The notes under the pieces: model-generated
What the model was told of the DNA's origin: nothing
Databases searched by the model: none
What the model saw: only the letters and a program-made list of their open reading frames with translations
Assembly: GCA_029990175.1 (NCBI GenBank)
Contig: JARKIP010000017.1
Span: 13,038,001-13,102,000 of the forward strand
Direction: 5' to 3'
DNA from: Petunia secreta
Taxonomy: Eukaryota; Streptophyta; Magnoliopsida; Solanales; Solanaceae
DNA length: 64,000 nt
Translations under genes and position numbers: made by a program
In this document: one piece after another, positions 52,336 to 63,497 of the stretch
Position numbering within the stretch: position 1 is the stretch's first letter
How the letters are laid out: the number at the start of each line of letters is the position of its first letter

Positions 52336-53923
52336 AGACTTCATGTAGATGATAAAGTTGTTGGGCCAAGATAAGATATGTATGACCTAAATTAAGAATG
52401 GAGGAGAGGGTTAAAGTAGTAAATAGAACCAATAATAAAAGTAGGAAACAAGTGTGCCTACAAGCTCCTTCCATGATGGCTTTGCTTCTCGACGTGTTAC
52501 TTGGGCAATGGATTGGTCAAGGGAAGGCCTTAGTATAGCTTCCCTATCGGGAGTGCTGAAGAGCACAAGGTTTTGCCAAATCTAGGGAGCTCGTGTCCCA
52601 AGCTCATGCTGTGAGAGGAGCTTCATAATGGCCAAAATTCAAGGAACCTGGAATGGTTAACTTCGCGTGCAGACATCAGAATGGTGCTCTTAATGAGAAT
52701 ATTCGGGTAGGCTTCACCAAAAGTTTTCAGTGTACCATCTTTAAACAATACTATAACAGAAACTTCACATATAGAACTATTGACAACCACCATCTCTACC
52801 TTGCTTTTATCGCAACAATTTCTCTCAACCCCCCTCTGATGGAACTCCAATCAGCTGTTCTATCCATAAGCAGCTACCCCATCACCAACTTCCGAATTCT
52901 AATAGACCCATCACGCTTTCCTCTGGTGAACCCAAGTATATGGTTGGAAACAGGCTTGACGGGTATTATAGTGGAACTTTTTATAGACATGAACAGCCGT
53001 CCTTACCCAGTGCGTCTAATGGATCCACAATTCTTGGCAAGAATAGCGATAGAGATGATACGAAGGGGATCCCAAAACATTGCAGCAATTCAACTAACCA
53101 AGTTTCAGGATCTACCACCACTGGACATAGTTCGTCAAATGGCCCAAAACCCAATGGTAACACCCCTGAACTTTCCATAATTCTTATGAGGCTCACACCA
53201 ACCCTCGAACTCAGAGAACTTATTTCAAGGAACTCCAATGATACCCATGGAACCAGTGTACTTGAACAACATGGGAAACATTAACCAAGGGAACTTGTCT
53301 CAGCTCTCCAAATCCCCAACTCTATTGAGCTCTGCTCAAGTTCACGAGGCAACAGAAATAATGGACGTAAACGCAGAAGAGATACCATGGAGATGGACTA
53401 CCTGAGAATCTCTCTTTGATGCGGCTTTGTAGAGGACAAGGATCGTCGACTATGCCGGACTTTCCCCACGACTATGATCACAACATCTCTGACAATATGA
53501 TGCTACTTGCCCCCAACAAAGTACAAGTACAAGGCTGATTCTTATCCAGTTCTGATGGAGGACTACCAGTCGATGGAGGGCTCATACGGATACAGCCCAA
53601 GAACTGTACTAAAAGGCTAAATTCTGAGGAAGGAAAATCCACGTCCAATACCAAGCTCCATGAAAATAACTCTTTGTCATAAGTTTCCACAGGAATGCTA
53701 GGGACATAATCTCATATGCCTACAATGTTGGCTCTTATTGAAACACATCTTAACGAAGAAGGTCACTATGCTCTGCTTCACTCTCTGCCTTTTGAAGAAA
53801 TTTGACAGGTACCCTCTGATGGATATGCTGGTGGGATGGCCTTGCTATGGAGGAGGAGCAGTTTTCAAGTGGTTGTCTCTAATTGTGAACTGATGGAAAT
53901 GTATGCAAGCATTAAGGTACATC

Positions 53924-54665
53924 CCGATGCAATCCAAATTGGGATTAGGCCCCAACCATCAAGAGCCAAGCAAGAAGGGAGTGAGGATGCAAGGGAAAGA
54001 GCTTCAGAGATGATTCCAAGGCCACAAGAAGCACGAAGGAGCGCCCAGGCAAGCAGGAGGAGCGCCCAAAGCTGAGGCGGATCGCCTAGACGCTACTAGG
54101 TCCAGGCGGAGCACCTAAATCTAGGCGGAGCACCTAGCTGCTACACTACTTTTTCAGTAGACCAAGTGGGCGGAGCGCCCACTTTCAGTTGGAGCGCCCA
54201 AATGCTGAAGAAGACCAACTTTTAGCTTGAACTTCCTATTTTGCCCCTAAGTGTTATGTATTGCCTTATGTGGGCATTTTAGTCATTTCACTTTGTCTTG
54301 TGAAAAACTATAAATAGGAGACTTAGCCATTTCATTTCATAACTTAGTTTTGGTATAGATATTGAAGAAAAGAGAATTTAGAGAAGGCCGAGCCTTTCTA
54401 GTCTGAAGCGGGTCGCTTCGTGAATCTTGTACGACTTGGAACCTATGGAGATTCATCACTAGTATGAATTCCTTGTAAGGTTCGAGCTTGATTTCTCCCT
54501 TTTGGATAATTAATTCATGTCTTGAGTCGATTATCCATTCTTTCTTCTCGTTTCTTATCTCCCCAATCCTTGTTTCCCGATATCTTAATTGATATCTCGT
54601 ATCTTACTTTATCGCTTCCGCACTTTTATATCATTGTTTGCTTCCGCATATTTTGCATTACATCA
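53924..54665 (+). repeat. Solo LTR related to the gag-only element
   Basis: 742 bp with CGATG...CATCA ends (expected TGATG...CATCA), flanked by CATCC at 53919-53923 and 54666-54670. It splits the LINE endonuclease. It has about seven GGCGGAGCGCC-type palindromes or half-copies (54038-54199), then TATAAATA at 54309-54316, the same order as in the gag-only element's LTR. The 3' end also resembles that LTR. No internal sequence or second LTR remains, so it arose by LTR-LTR recombination. Confidence 0.75.
54309..54316 (+). promoter_or_regulatory. TATA box of the solo LTR
   Basis: CTATAAATAGGAG lies 110-270 bases downstream of the palindrome array, marking the likely U3/R transition. Confidence 0.55.
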
Positions 54666-54915
54666 CATCCTGATGCTCCTATTTTGTATTTATTAGTGTA
54701 TATGCTAGTTGTAACAATAACAAAAGGCTACAATTTTGGTATAATCTCATTAATTATAATAATAGCATAAATGGGCCGTGGCTGCTATGTGGAAATTTTA
54801 ACGAGTTGACTACTGCCTTCGAAAAGTTTGGAGGGAATCCTATTAATTATACTAGAGTCTCTGCCTTTGTAAATTGCTTAAACGCTATGGACATGCATGA
54901 TCTAGATTTTACTGA

Positions 54916-55368
54916 TCTTGATATATGTTTGGATTGCATTAAGGAAAAACAAACTAACCATAGTAAGAAAGGTGCCACAAAAAGCACCTAGCTTCTTCAA
55001 ATTATACACACCGATATTTTTGGACCCTTTGATGTTCCATCTTATGGGGAGAAATGTATTTTATCACCTTCATTGATGATTTTTCACGTTATGGATTTGT
55101 CTATTTTCTAAAGGAAAAATCTCAAGCTACGGATGCTCTCAAGGTGTACGTTAATGAGGTTGAAAGATATTTAGACAAAAATATGAAAATCATTAGGTCT
55201 GATATAGATGGTGAATATTATAGAAAATATGATGAATCAAGAAAATGTTCAGGCCTATTTGCAATGTTGGGGAACATGGCATATGTGCACAGTATAACTA
55301 TGCCAGGCACAACTCAACAAAATTGTGTTGTAGAAAGGCGTAATCGGACACTTATTGAACTGGTTAGG
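54916..55368 (+). pseudogene. Ty1/Copia integrase fragment
   Basis: It reads DCIKEKQTNHSKKGATKST (GAG-pre-integrase finger), then, after a frameshift, MYFITFIDDFSRYGFVYFLK and IRSDIDGEYY...TTQQNCVVERRNRTLIEL, the integrase core with the two Asp and the Glu recognisable. About 450 bp remain, joined to the LINE on the left and cut by the Tekay LTR on the right. Confidence 0.8.
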
Positions 55369-57434
55369 TGAAATGACCTCGGTTAGTCGTTACGGAAGTT
55401 AGGACTCCGATTGGCGTGCCAATAATTTTAAAATATTCGTAAGGTCCATTAGGACCTGTCTGTAAAATTTGAGCTAAATCAGAACTCGTTTGGTAGGCAT
55501 CGGAAGAAGGTTTTAGTTTTTATTACCGATATATATTAAAAAGTGATTTTGAGCTCGGTTTTGGCGAAAGAGCTCCGATTCGAAATCCGAAAGCGCCGTT
55601 AGGTTCGTACGATTATTTGTGACTTTTGTGATTTTTTGAAAGTGAATTTCGATGTTGTTCGGCTAGTTCCGCTAAAATGTCGAAAGTTAAATAATTTGAC
55701 CTTTTTCCTTTAAATTCGCATCTTGAGTTTTGGGAGTCCGATTTGAGATCCGTCTTCGCGAGTATGTTACATATATTTTTTTTAGCTTATTTAAAAAGTT
55801 TGGGATTATTTCGACTTCTCTAGGGTTCTATTTTAATTTTAATCGTCATAGCAAATTTATTACAAAAAAAATTAAAATGATCAGTCGGTGGCTAAGGGAT
55901 TAAATACCTTAGCAAAGCAACAACATTAGATACAAACAGAAACATTACAACAAAACACAGAGAAAGGAAAAATTAGAAAAGAGAGGGAAAAAAGGAAAAA
56001 AAGAGTGGAAAAATAGTGGAATTTCTACCCCAAATCTTCAGGTAATGATGTTAACTCATTATCTTAGATTATTACGTGTGTTTGAATATATCTATACGGT
56101 AAAAATAAGGATATTAGACATCTCCCTAATGACGTAAATTGATAGTTTAAAGGGTCAATTGGACCCCGATGATGGAAATGATTATATATTCGTACTCACT
56201 GAGTTATGGGTAACATATAGATATAATTTATTTAGGGTTTGGTTATGGGACTTTGAACCCTGTACATAGGCCTGGCCTGCATATTGCGTATGCGAATAGG
56301 GTACCAGGTTCCTAACTGGATTGCCCTAAAACATAAGGAATGAAGCCTTTAGCTTTATTTGATATAATTTTTCTGCTTATTGAATAGAAAGAGATCGTTT
56401 GGCAGTTAATCCAAAGGAAAAAAACAGTGGTTGAGTAACAGAACTAGCTTTGGAAAACGGTAAGTGATTATATCCATTTCTTTGGAGGCACCTGGCCTCG
56501 TGGATTTTCTACCACGTGTTTCTTACGTGTGTAGCTGCCGATAGGCAGACTCATTACGCCTTAGCCTTGAATTTACGTTGTATATTATATGTTATGTCCT
56601 CTTGCTGGTATTGCATTGATTATCTGAGCATTGTACTCTGGCTATCATTACTGCATATACTTCCCGGTAATCGATGAGAGTCCCGAGCCGGTGAAGGGTC
56701 ATTACTGCATATACTTCCCGGTAGTCGATGAGAGACCCGCGCCGGTGAAAGATTATTATTGTATATATCTCCTGGTAGACGATGAGAATCCCGCGCCGGA
56801 GATAGGTTTCGGGAATATGTGACCCCATTGCATCATGATGCATCATTGCATATCTTTTATGCATTTTTTTAGCTGTATAGATTTATTGCATTAATTATCT
56901 GTGAATGATTTATCTGGTTGACTGATATGGCTTCTGTTTCTCTGACTAGCGTATCTAGGTTGCTAGTTTGTCCTCACTTATTGAGTCCTTATGACTCACC
57001 CCTATTTGTTCTTGTATTTTCTTTTCGTTCGGCAGATTCTGCTCCAGGACCCAGCCAGTCGCGCCGTGATTGAGGAGTAGTACGTTCTCAGTTTTCTACG
57101 GTGAGCCATCCTGTTCATTGCGGCCACCAACTTCAGATATTACAGCTTCCCTTACTTTTGCTTTCTTCGGGAGGTGTGTATATCTTTTGGCCTTCTTAGA
57201 TGTCTGATCTGAAAACCGTTAAAACTGTGTTTTCTGGGTAGTTATTTGTATTGTTCAGACAGCTTGTATATTTGTCTATCACTGGGAGTTATCCTATATT
57301 GTTAAAGTTTGGTTCATTTTCATTCAAGGTAATTCTTCAAAACTTATATCGATTCAGTCAATAGGGTTCGCCCGACAGGTTTAGGGGAGGTGGTCGGGTG
57401 CCCGTACGGCCTAGCTGAGAATTCTGGCCTGTCA
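55369..57434 (+). repeat. Left LTR of the Tekay-like element
   Basis: Begins TGAAATGACCTCGGTTAGTC and ends TTCTGGCCTGTCA. It includes three tandem ~54-bp units (56646-56815; CATATACTTCCCGGTA...TCGATGAGAG type). No gene is present in it. Confidence 0.88.
56646..56815. repeat. Three ~54-bp tandem units in the LTR
   Basis: Units of ATTACTGCATATACTTCCCG...GATGAGAGACCCGCGCCGG are repeated with increasing divergence. Confidence 0.85.
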
Positions 57435-57449
57435 GTTGTATCAGAGCCC
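57435..57449 (+). promoter_or_regulatory. Primer-binding site of the Tekay-like element
   Basis: GTTGTATCAGAGCCC directly after the LTR matches the tRNA-iMet type (TGGTATCAGAGCC) with one change. Confidence 0.75.
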
Positions 57450-57623
57450 GGTTTAGAGTCTTTCCAGATCATGACAGTGTCTAATAGAGTCTCGCAGATC
57501 GGGCGGAGACTTCCGTACCTATCTACGAGAGGTTATGATGGCATTTAGGCAGTTCCTTTCTTTCATTCCTCGTCGTGCGTGAGTCTGCTTATCTGAAGTT
57601 AAATATTTTTATTCTTCGCAGAT

Positions 57624-58930
57624 ATGGTTAGAACGCGCGCGAACATTCAGCGAGAGGCGGAGGAGCCAGCGGTCGCCCCTATGCCTGCTGCTCCGCGAGG
57701 TGGTGGTGTTGGCCGCGGTAGAGGTCGTGGTCGAGGTTGAGGTAGAGTTGCCCAGGCTGTAAGGATGTTGGATCATGTTGATCCTGCTGCAGAGGTTCCG
57801 GTAATGCCATCTTTTGCTGGGCAGGGGGAGCAGGGCTTATTCGTTCACCCCGCACTTCATGACGCTTTTATGAGATTCTTAGCGACGCTGATGCCCCAGG
57901 GACCTCCTATTCCTCAGGCTGCTGTAGATGCCTGCTGTGGATGCTCCTATTCCTCAGGCTGCTGTAGATGCTCCTATTCCTCATGCAGCTCCTCAGGCTT
58001 CGGTACATATTGGTTCTCAGGTTCAGGAAGCCCCCATTCTAGCTCTACAGGTAGCCCCAATAGTTCATGTTCCAGGTGGTCATGTTCCAGAGGTAGCGGG
58101 TGTTGTACCTCCGGTTGTTCAGCCTGGTCAGCCAGTTCCGGTAATAGGTCAGGTTGATGATCCGGCAAGGTTGCATTAGTTTATCGACTTAGTCCTCCGA
58201 AGTTCTCTGGTCAGAAATCAGATAAGCTTAAGCCTCGGCAGTTTCTTGATTAATGTCAGCGTATCTTAGAGGCCCTTGGATATCTTGAGCAGTATGGAGC
58301 TGATTATACTGCTTTCCAGCTTGAGGGTCCAGCTTGATCTTGGTGGACCGCACTCCGATCAAGCTGACCTGGAGTGAGTTCTCTCATCGATTCATGGAGA
58401 AGTTTTTCCCTCGCAGTCAGCAGGATGAGAAGAGGAGACAGTTTGAGAGGATTGGACAGGTAACTTGTCAGTCACAGAGTACGAGCTTTTATTTTCAGAG
58501 ATGTCCAGCTATGCTCCATATCTTGTGCAGGAGCCCTCTGAGAGGGCCAGACGTTTTATTGATGGGCTTTCTCCTTATTTGCGGTCCCAGATGGCTCGTG
58601 AGATTGAGGCTGGTACTCTATTTGATGTCGCTGTTGATATTGCCAGTAGGTATGAGGCCTATCATAGATTGGAGATGGAGGAGTTAGAGTGGGAGAGTAA
58701 GATATCTCGTGGTCCAGGGCATTCTAGTACCTCGTATGGAGGTAGGAGTTATCAGTAGTAGAGTAGGCCTCCTGCCAGACCAGCTCAGTTTCCAGCGCGT
58801 GGTTTTCAGGACGTGCCAGGACCTCGACGAGGTCATCCCCAGTTTCCTCCTAGTAGTCATCAGCAGTTTGTGCAGCGCCAGTATGTCCCAGGGTGTTTCC
58901 ATTATCGTGAAGAAAGATTGCCCTTATCTT
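57624..58930 (+). pseudogene. Tekay gag, degraded
   Basis: The ATG at 57624 opens MVRTRANIQREAEEP and an RGRGRG stretch, interrupted by TGA near 57739. A repeated CCTCAGGCTGCTGTAGATG word causes a frameshift near 57930. The gag domain continues as KLTWSEFSHRFMEKFFP, then VTEYELLFSEMSSYAPYLV and ARRFIDGLSPYLR to about 58690. The zinc knuckle near 58895 has lost cysteines (CFHYREERLP). Non-functional. Confidence 0.8.
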
Positions 58931-60835
58931 TATCAGCAGGGTAGTAGCAGTTCTTTTCCTCGCCCTCCAGCGCCTATGCAGCAGCAGCCTCAGGGTGCCC
59001 TTTCAGGGTCTCAGCCAGCTAGAGGTGCACCACCATCTGGCAGAGGTCGGGGTCGTTGTTCAGGTGGTCTCTCCAGGGGTGGATCTCAGGGTGGTAGTTC
59101 AGCTCAGCCGCAGAGACAGCTATATGCACTGCCAGCCAGGCAGGATGCTGAGGCATCACCAGCTGTTGTTACATGTATTTTATCTGTTTGTGGTCGAGAT
59201 GCATATTCTTTGGTGGATCCAGGATCTACATATTCATATGTATCTCCTTATTTTGCTTCGGGTTTTCATGTTGATTATATGTGTCTTCGTGATCCATTCT
59301 GTGTTTCTACTCCTATTGGAGACATTATCATCATGGATCGAGTTTATCCAGCTTGTACCATATCTTTTGGGGGTCGTGAGACACTGGTAGATCTTCTAAT
59401 CCTAGATATGGTTGATTTTGATTTCATTATTGGCATGGATTGGTTGGCGTCGTGTCATGCCACATTAGATTGTCATGCCAAGTCTCTTCACTTGTCTCTT
59501 CCTTGTTCAGCATCGATGGTGTGGCAGGGCTCTTATTTGCCACTCATGAGGCATGTTATTTCTTTCCTGAAGGCAAAGCGGATGATGGATAAAGGGTGTT
59601 CAGCATATCTTGCCATGGTTCGGGTACCACTGTGGAGATTCCATCTCTTGATTCTATTCCTATCGTTAGGGAGTTCCCTGATGTGTTTCCAGATGATTTG
59701 CCAGGACTTCCTCCTGATCGAGAGATCGAGTTTGGTATTGATTTAGTGCCAGGGACTCAGCCTATTTTTATCCCTCCTTATCGCATGGCTCCATCAGAGT
59801 TAAAGGAGTTGAAGGAGCAGTTGCAAGATTTGCTTGATAAAGGGTTTATTAGGCCGAGTATTTCTCTGTGAGGTGCTCCTGTTCTATTCGTGAAAAAGAA
59901 AGATGGGACTATGCGGTTGTGTATTGATTATCGTCAGCTAAATAAGGTCACCATCAAGAATAACTATCCCTTGCCTCACATTGATGATTTGTTTGATCAG
60001 TTGCAGGGTGCCAAATTCTTTTCTAAGATCGATCTGCGATCTGGTTATCATCAGCTAAAGATTCGTGAGTCAGATATCTCGAAGTCTGCTTTTAGGACTC
60101 GTTACGACCATTATGATTTCCTACTTATGTCTTTTGGGTTGACTATTGCCCCTACAGCCTTTATGGATCTCATGAACCGGCTGTTTAAGCCATTCCTTGA
60201 TTCCTTTGTCATTATCTTCATTGATGATATTCTTATTTATTCTCGTAGCCGCGAGGAGCATGATTATCATCTAAGGGTGGTTCTTCAGACCCTCCGTGAT
60301 CATAAGTTGTATGCCAAGTTCTCGAAATGTGAGTTTTGGCTTGATTCTGTAGCATTTTTGGGTCACGGGGTATCTAGTGAAGGTATCAAGGTTGATCCGA
60401 AGAAGATTGAAGCGGTGCAGAAATGGCCTTGTCCTACCACTCCGGCGGAGATTCGCAGCTTCCTTGGATTGGCAGGTTATTATCGGAGGTTTGTGGAGAA
60501 GTTCTCTACTATTGCAGCTCCCCTAACTCGCCTGACCCAGAAGGCGGTTCAGTTTCGATGGTCAGATGAGTGTGAGGCCAGCTTCCGAAAGCTTAAGGCC
60601 TTATTCACTTCAGCTCCAGTGCTATCCCTTCCTTCGGGCACCGGTGGATTCGTAGTTTATTGTGATGCATCTCGCGTGGGCCTTGGTTGTGTTCTTATGC
60701 AGCACGGGAAGGTAATTGCTTATGCTTCCAGACAGTTAAAGCCGAATGAGAAGAATTATCCGACTCACTATTTAGAATTGGCAGCTGTGGTCTTTGCTTT
60801 GAAGATATGGAGGCATTAACTTTATGGCGAGCCTT
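58931..60835 (+). pseudogene. Tekay protease, RT and start of RNase H
   Basis: Protease: SLVDPGSTYSYVS at about 59212, then DFIIGMDWLASCHA. RT begins EFPDVFPDDLPGLPPDREIE (59660). It has a TGA at about 59869 and then 310 uninterrupted codons (59890-60819) with FSKIDLRSGYHQLKI and catalytic FIDDILIYSR near 60220. RNase H starts FVVYCDASRVGLGCVLM and stops where the hAT element is inserted, just after KIWRH (a TAA in frame). Confidence 0.85.
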
Positions 60836-60843
60836 GTGAGGTG

Positions 60844-61693
60844 TAGGAATGGCAACGGGGCGGGGTGGGTTTTCCCCTATACGGGGCGGGGCGGGTTTGC
60901 TCTTTATGCGGGGCGGGGCGGGTTAGATCATCTTTTTGCAAAATTGAAGGCGGGGCGGGTTGCGGGTGTGATGTGAAACATAAATTTTTTCTCTTCTTTT
61001 TACTGTTTTACCTCTTACCCAGCTCCATCCCCTTTGTAGCCTCTCAAATATAACCATTTTTTGTGGTTAAAATTGAAAAAATGAAACTTCATGCTATTCC
61101 AGGGAACTAAATACATACTTTTTATGTATATTTTTTTCAATCTGTTATCATAATACATACTAAATTATGTGTTTTAATCTCAGGTGAGGGTGTGGTCAAG
61201 CGACTTTATTGATGTTAATTATCGAAGTCACAGTTTCCAATTGTTATATTTTCAAATATGTTAGATAATGTAGACAATTGTTCCACAATTTCCTACTATA
61301 CATTTTATGGTTTCTTACTTTGAATGCCCTGAAAAATGCAACATGACATCTTTTATCTAACTTTATTTTTTATTTTATTTCAAACATAGTATTGCAACTT
61401 AAATATAGTAATATTGTTGAGAACATCATTAATGTGAAGGCCTACTGTTACTTCAGAGTGATATTCATTTCTCACTTACAAACGATTGCCGTTCTTAATC
61501 TTCAAGCAAAAAAGGAATGTCATATTTTCATACTCTAAAAATATAGAGTGTAGCCTTGAAAGAAAAAAAAAAAAAAACTTCAGGCGGGGCGGGTTGAAAA
61601 AAGAAAAATAGTAATATGGGGCGAGGCGGGGCGGGTTGAAAATTATGCGGGTTCAGGCTTAACCCGCCACGCCCCGCCCCACTGCCATCCCTA
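60844..61693. mobile_element. Non-autonomous hAT element in Tekay RNase H
   Basis: 850 bp flanked by the perfect 8-bp duplication GTGAGGTG (60836-60843 and 61694-61701). The termini TAGGAATGGCAACGGGGCGG and, inverted at the right end, TAGGGATGGCAGTGGGGCGG, resemble Ac/hAT ends (TAGGGATGRMA). Subterminal GGGGCGGGGCGGGTT words recur at both ends; the middle is AT-rich without coding frames. Confidence 0.9.
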
Positions 61694-61701
61694 GTGAGGT
61701 G

Positions 61702-63344
61702 TATACGGATCATAAGAGTCTGCAGTATCTTCTCTCTCAGAAAGATCTTAACGGCCGACAGCGGAGGTTGCTTGAATTGATTAAAGATTATGATCTCACT
61801 ATCCATTATCATCCTGGGAATTGCAGTCCCTTGGCGACTTTGGCGTGAGATTTCTTCTCCCAGACTCCAGTCGAGTCTTAGCATGTATTGCAGCTCAGTC
61901 TTCCTTAGTCAATGAGATTAAGGAAAGACAGTTTGAGGGTCCTCATCTGCAGAAGTTGCGTGGTTGTGTCCTAAGTGGAGGAGTTCCCTCCTTCGAGCTT
62001 GATTCAGATGGAATTCTTCAGTTTAATGGTCGACTCTGTGTTCCTCATGTTGGGGATTTGAGGCAGTCAGTGCTCGGTGAAGCTCATAGCTCGCGTTATT
62101 CTATTCATCCTGGTATTACAAAAATGTATTAGGACCTCCGAGAGCTATACTGGTGGAAAGGGATGAAGAGAGATGTATTTGATTATGTATCTCGTTGCTT
62201 GAACTGTCAGCAGGTTAAGTTCGAGCACCAGAGACCAGCAGGACTAGCTCACGCATTGCCCATTCCCGAATGGAAGTGGGAGCACATCACGATGGATTTT
62301 TTAGTTGGTTTGCCAAAGACCCTGCGGCGCCATGATTTAGTCTGGGTCATTGTCGACCGACTGACTAAATCAGCTCAATTTATCCCTGTAAAGACTACTG
62401 ATTCAGCTCAGAGACTGGCGTGGATTTTTATTAAGAAAGTAGTTAGGCTGCATGGTACTCCTATATCCATTATCTCAGATCGTGGTTCCCAGTTTACTTC
62501 TCAGTTTTGGCAGTCTTTTCAGAGAGAGTTGGGGACCCAGGTGCAGCTTAGCACATCATTCCATCCTCAGACTGACGGTCAGTCCGAGCGGGTTATTCAA
62601 ATTTTAGAGGACATGCTGAGAGCTTGTGCATTGGACTTCGGGGGTTACTGGGATGATCATTTGCCATTAGCAGAGTTCTCTTTTAATAATAGTTATCAGT
62701 CTTCTATTCAGATGGCACCATTTGAGGCCTTATACGGTCGTTGATGTCGTTCTCCTATTGGCTGGTTTGAGTCTCGAGATGTCGAGGTGATGAGTTCAGA
62801 TATGGTTCGTCAGACTCTTGATGTTGTTCGTGTTATTCAGGATCGTTTACGGACCGCCAAGAGTAGGCAGATTTCATACTCGAACCGGAGGAGCCGAGAG
62901 TTAGAGTTCGAGGTCGGGGACATGGTATTTCTGAAAGTGTCACCGATGCGAGGTGTAAAGAGATTTGGTAGGAAAGGAAAGCTTAGTCCCAGGTTCATTG
63001 GTCCTTTCCGTATCGAGAAGTGTATTGGTAAGGTAGCTTATCGGCTCGACTTGCCAGCTTCTATGCCAGTTCACCCAGTTTTCCATGTATCGATGCTCCG
63101 AAAGTGTATCCGAGATCCTTCCGAAGTGATCAAATTAGACCCTGCTCAGCTAGATGTGAATCTGGCTTACGAGGAGTTCCCAGTTGCCATAATAGCGTGT
63201 GATATCCGGAAGCTTCGTTCGAAGCAGATTCTGATGAATCGAGTACGATGGAATAATCGTCCACGTGAGGAGGACACTTGGGAGCTTGAGTCCAGTATGC
63301 GTGAGAGGTATCCTTACCTCTTTGAGATTCAGGTTCGAACTTGA
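61702..63344 (+). pseudogene. Tekay RNase H end, integrase and chromodomain
   Basis: The frame resumes at TDHKSLQYLLSQKDLNGRQR. The integrase finger is at about 62085-62215 (HSSRYSIHPGITKMY, a TAG, then CLNCQQVKFEHQRPAG). The core 62290-62744 has MDFLVGLPKTL, ISDRGSQFTSQF and TDGQSERVIQ, so D, D and E are all present. A TGA follows at 62742-62744. The GPY module and chromodomain are in 62787-63344 (YEEFPVAIIACDIRKLR, then RVRWNNRPREEDTWELE), which would guide integration to heterochromatin. Three or more stops make it inactive. Confidence 0.88.
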
Positions 63345-63480
63345 TCTTTAAAGCCTAAAAGTTCTAATCATTGTATATGATTTTGGTTTCATAATAAATG
63401 TCATTAAAAATTCGTGTAAGCATTCTCATTAGAGGTGTGAAATCTATTTTAGACCGTTGCTCGTTCGAGGACGAACGAGA

Positions 63481-63497
63481 GTCTAAGTGGAGGAGAA
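63481..63497 (+). promoter_or_regulatory. Polypurine tract of the Tekay-like element
   Basis: GTCTAAGTGGAGGAGAA lies immediately before the right LTR. Confidence 0.75.

Larger units (their letters stand above)
52440..54915 (+). pseudogene. L1-type LINE remnant with ORF2 endonuclease, interrupted by a solo LTR
   Basis: From about 53700 the frame reads LALIETHLNEEGHYALLHSL and GGMALLWRRSSFQVVV, the N-terminus of a plant LINE AP endonuclease. After the solo LTR it resumes (54671 on) with VYASCNNNKRLQFWYNLI and GPWLLCGNFNELTTAFEKFG, in which NFNE replaces the usual catalytic DFNE. Upstream, 52650-53300 is a degraded ORF1 region in several frames. It ends abruptly near 54915, where Copia sequence starts. 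The RT is missing. Confidence 0.65.

Noticed and set aside
58995..59390. Alternative plus frame in the Tekay protease region
   Set aside because: The recognised protease motifs are in the other frame; this one is a shadow.
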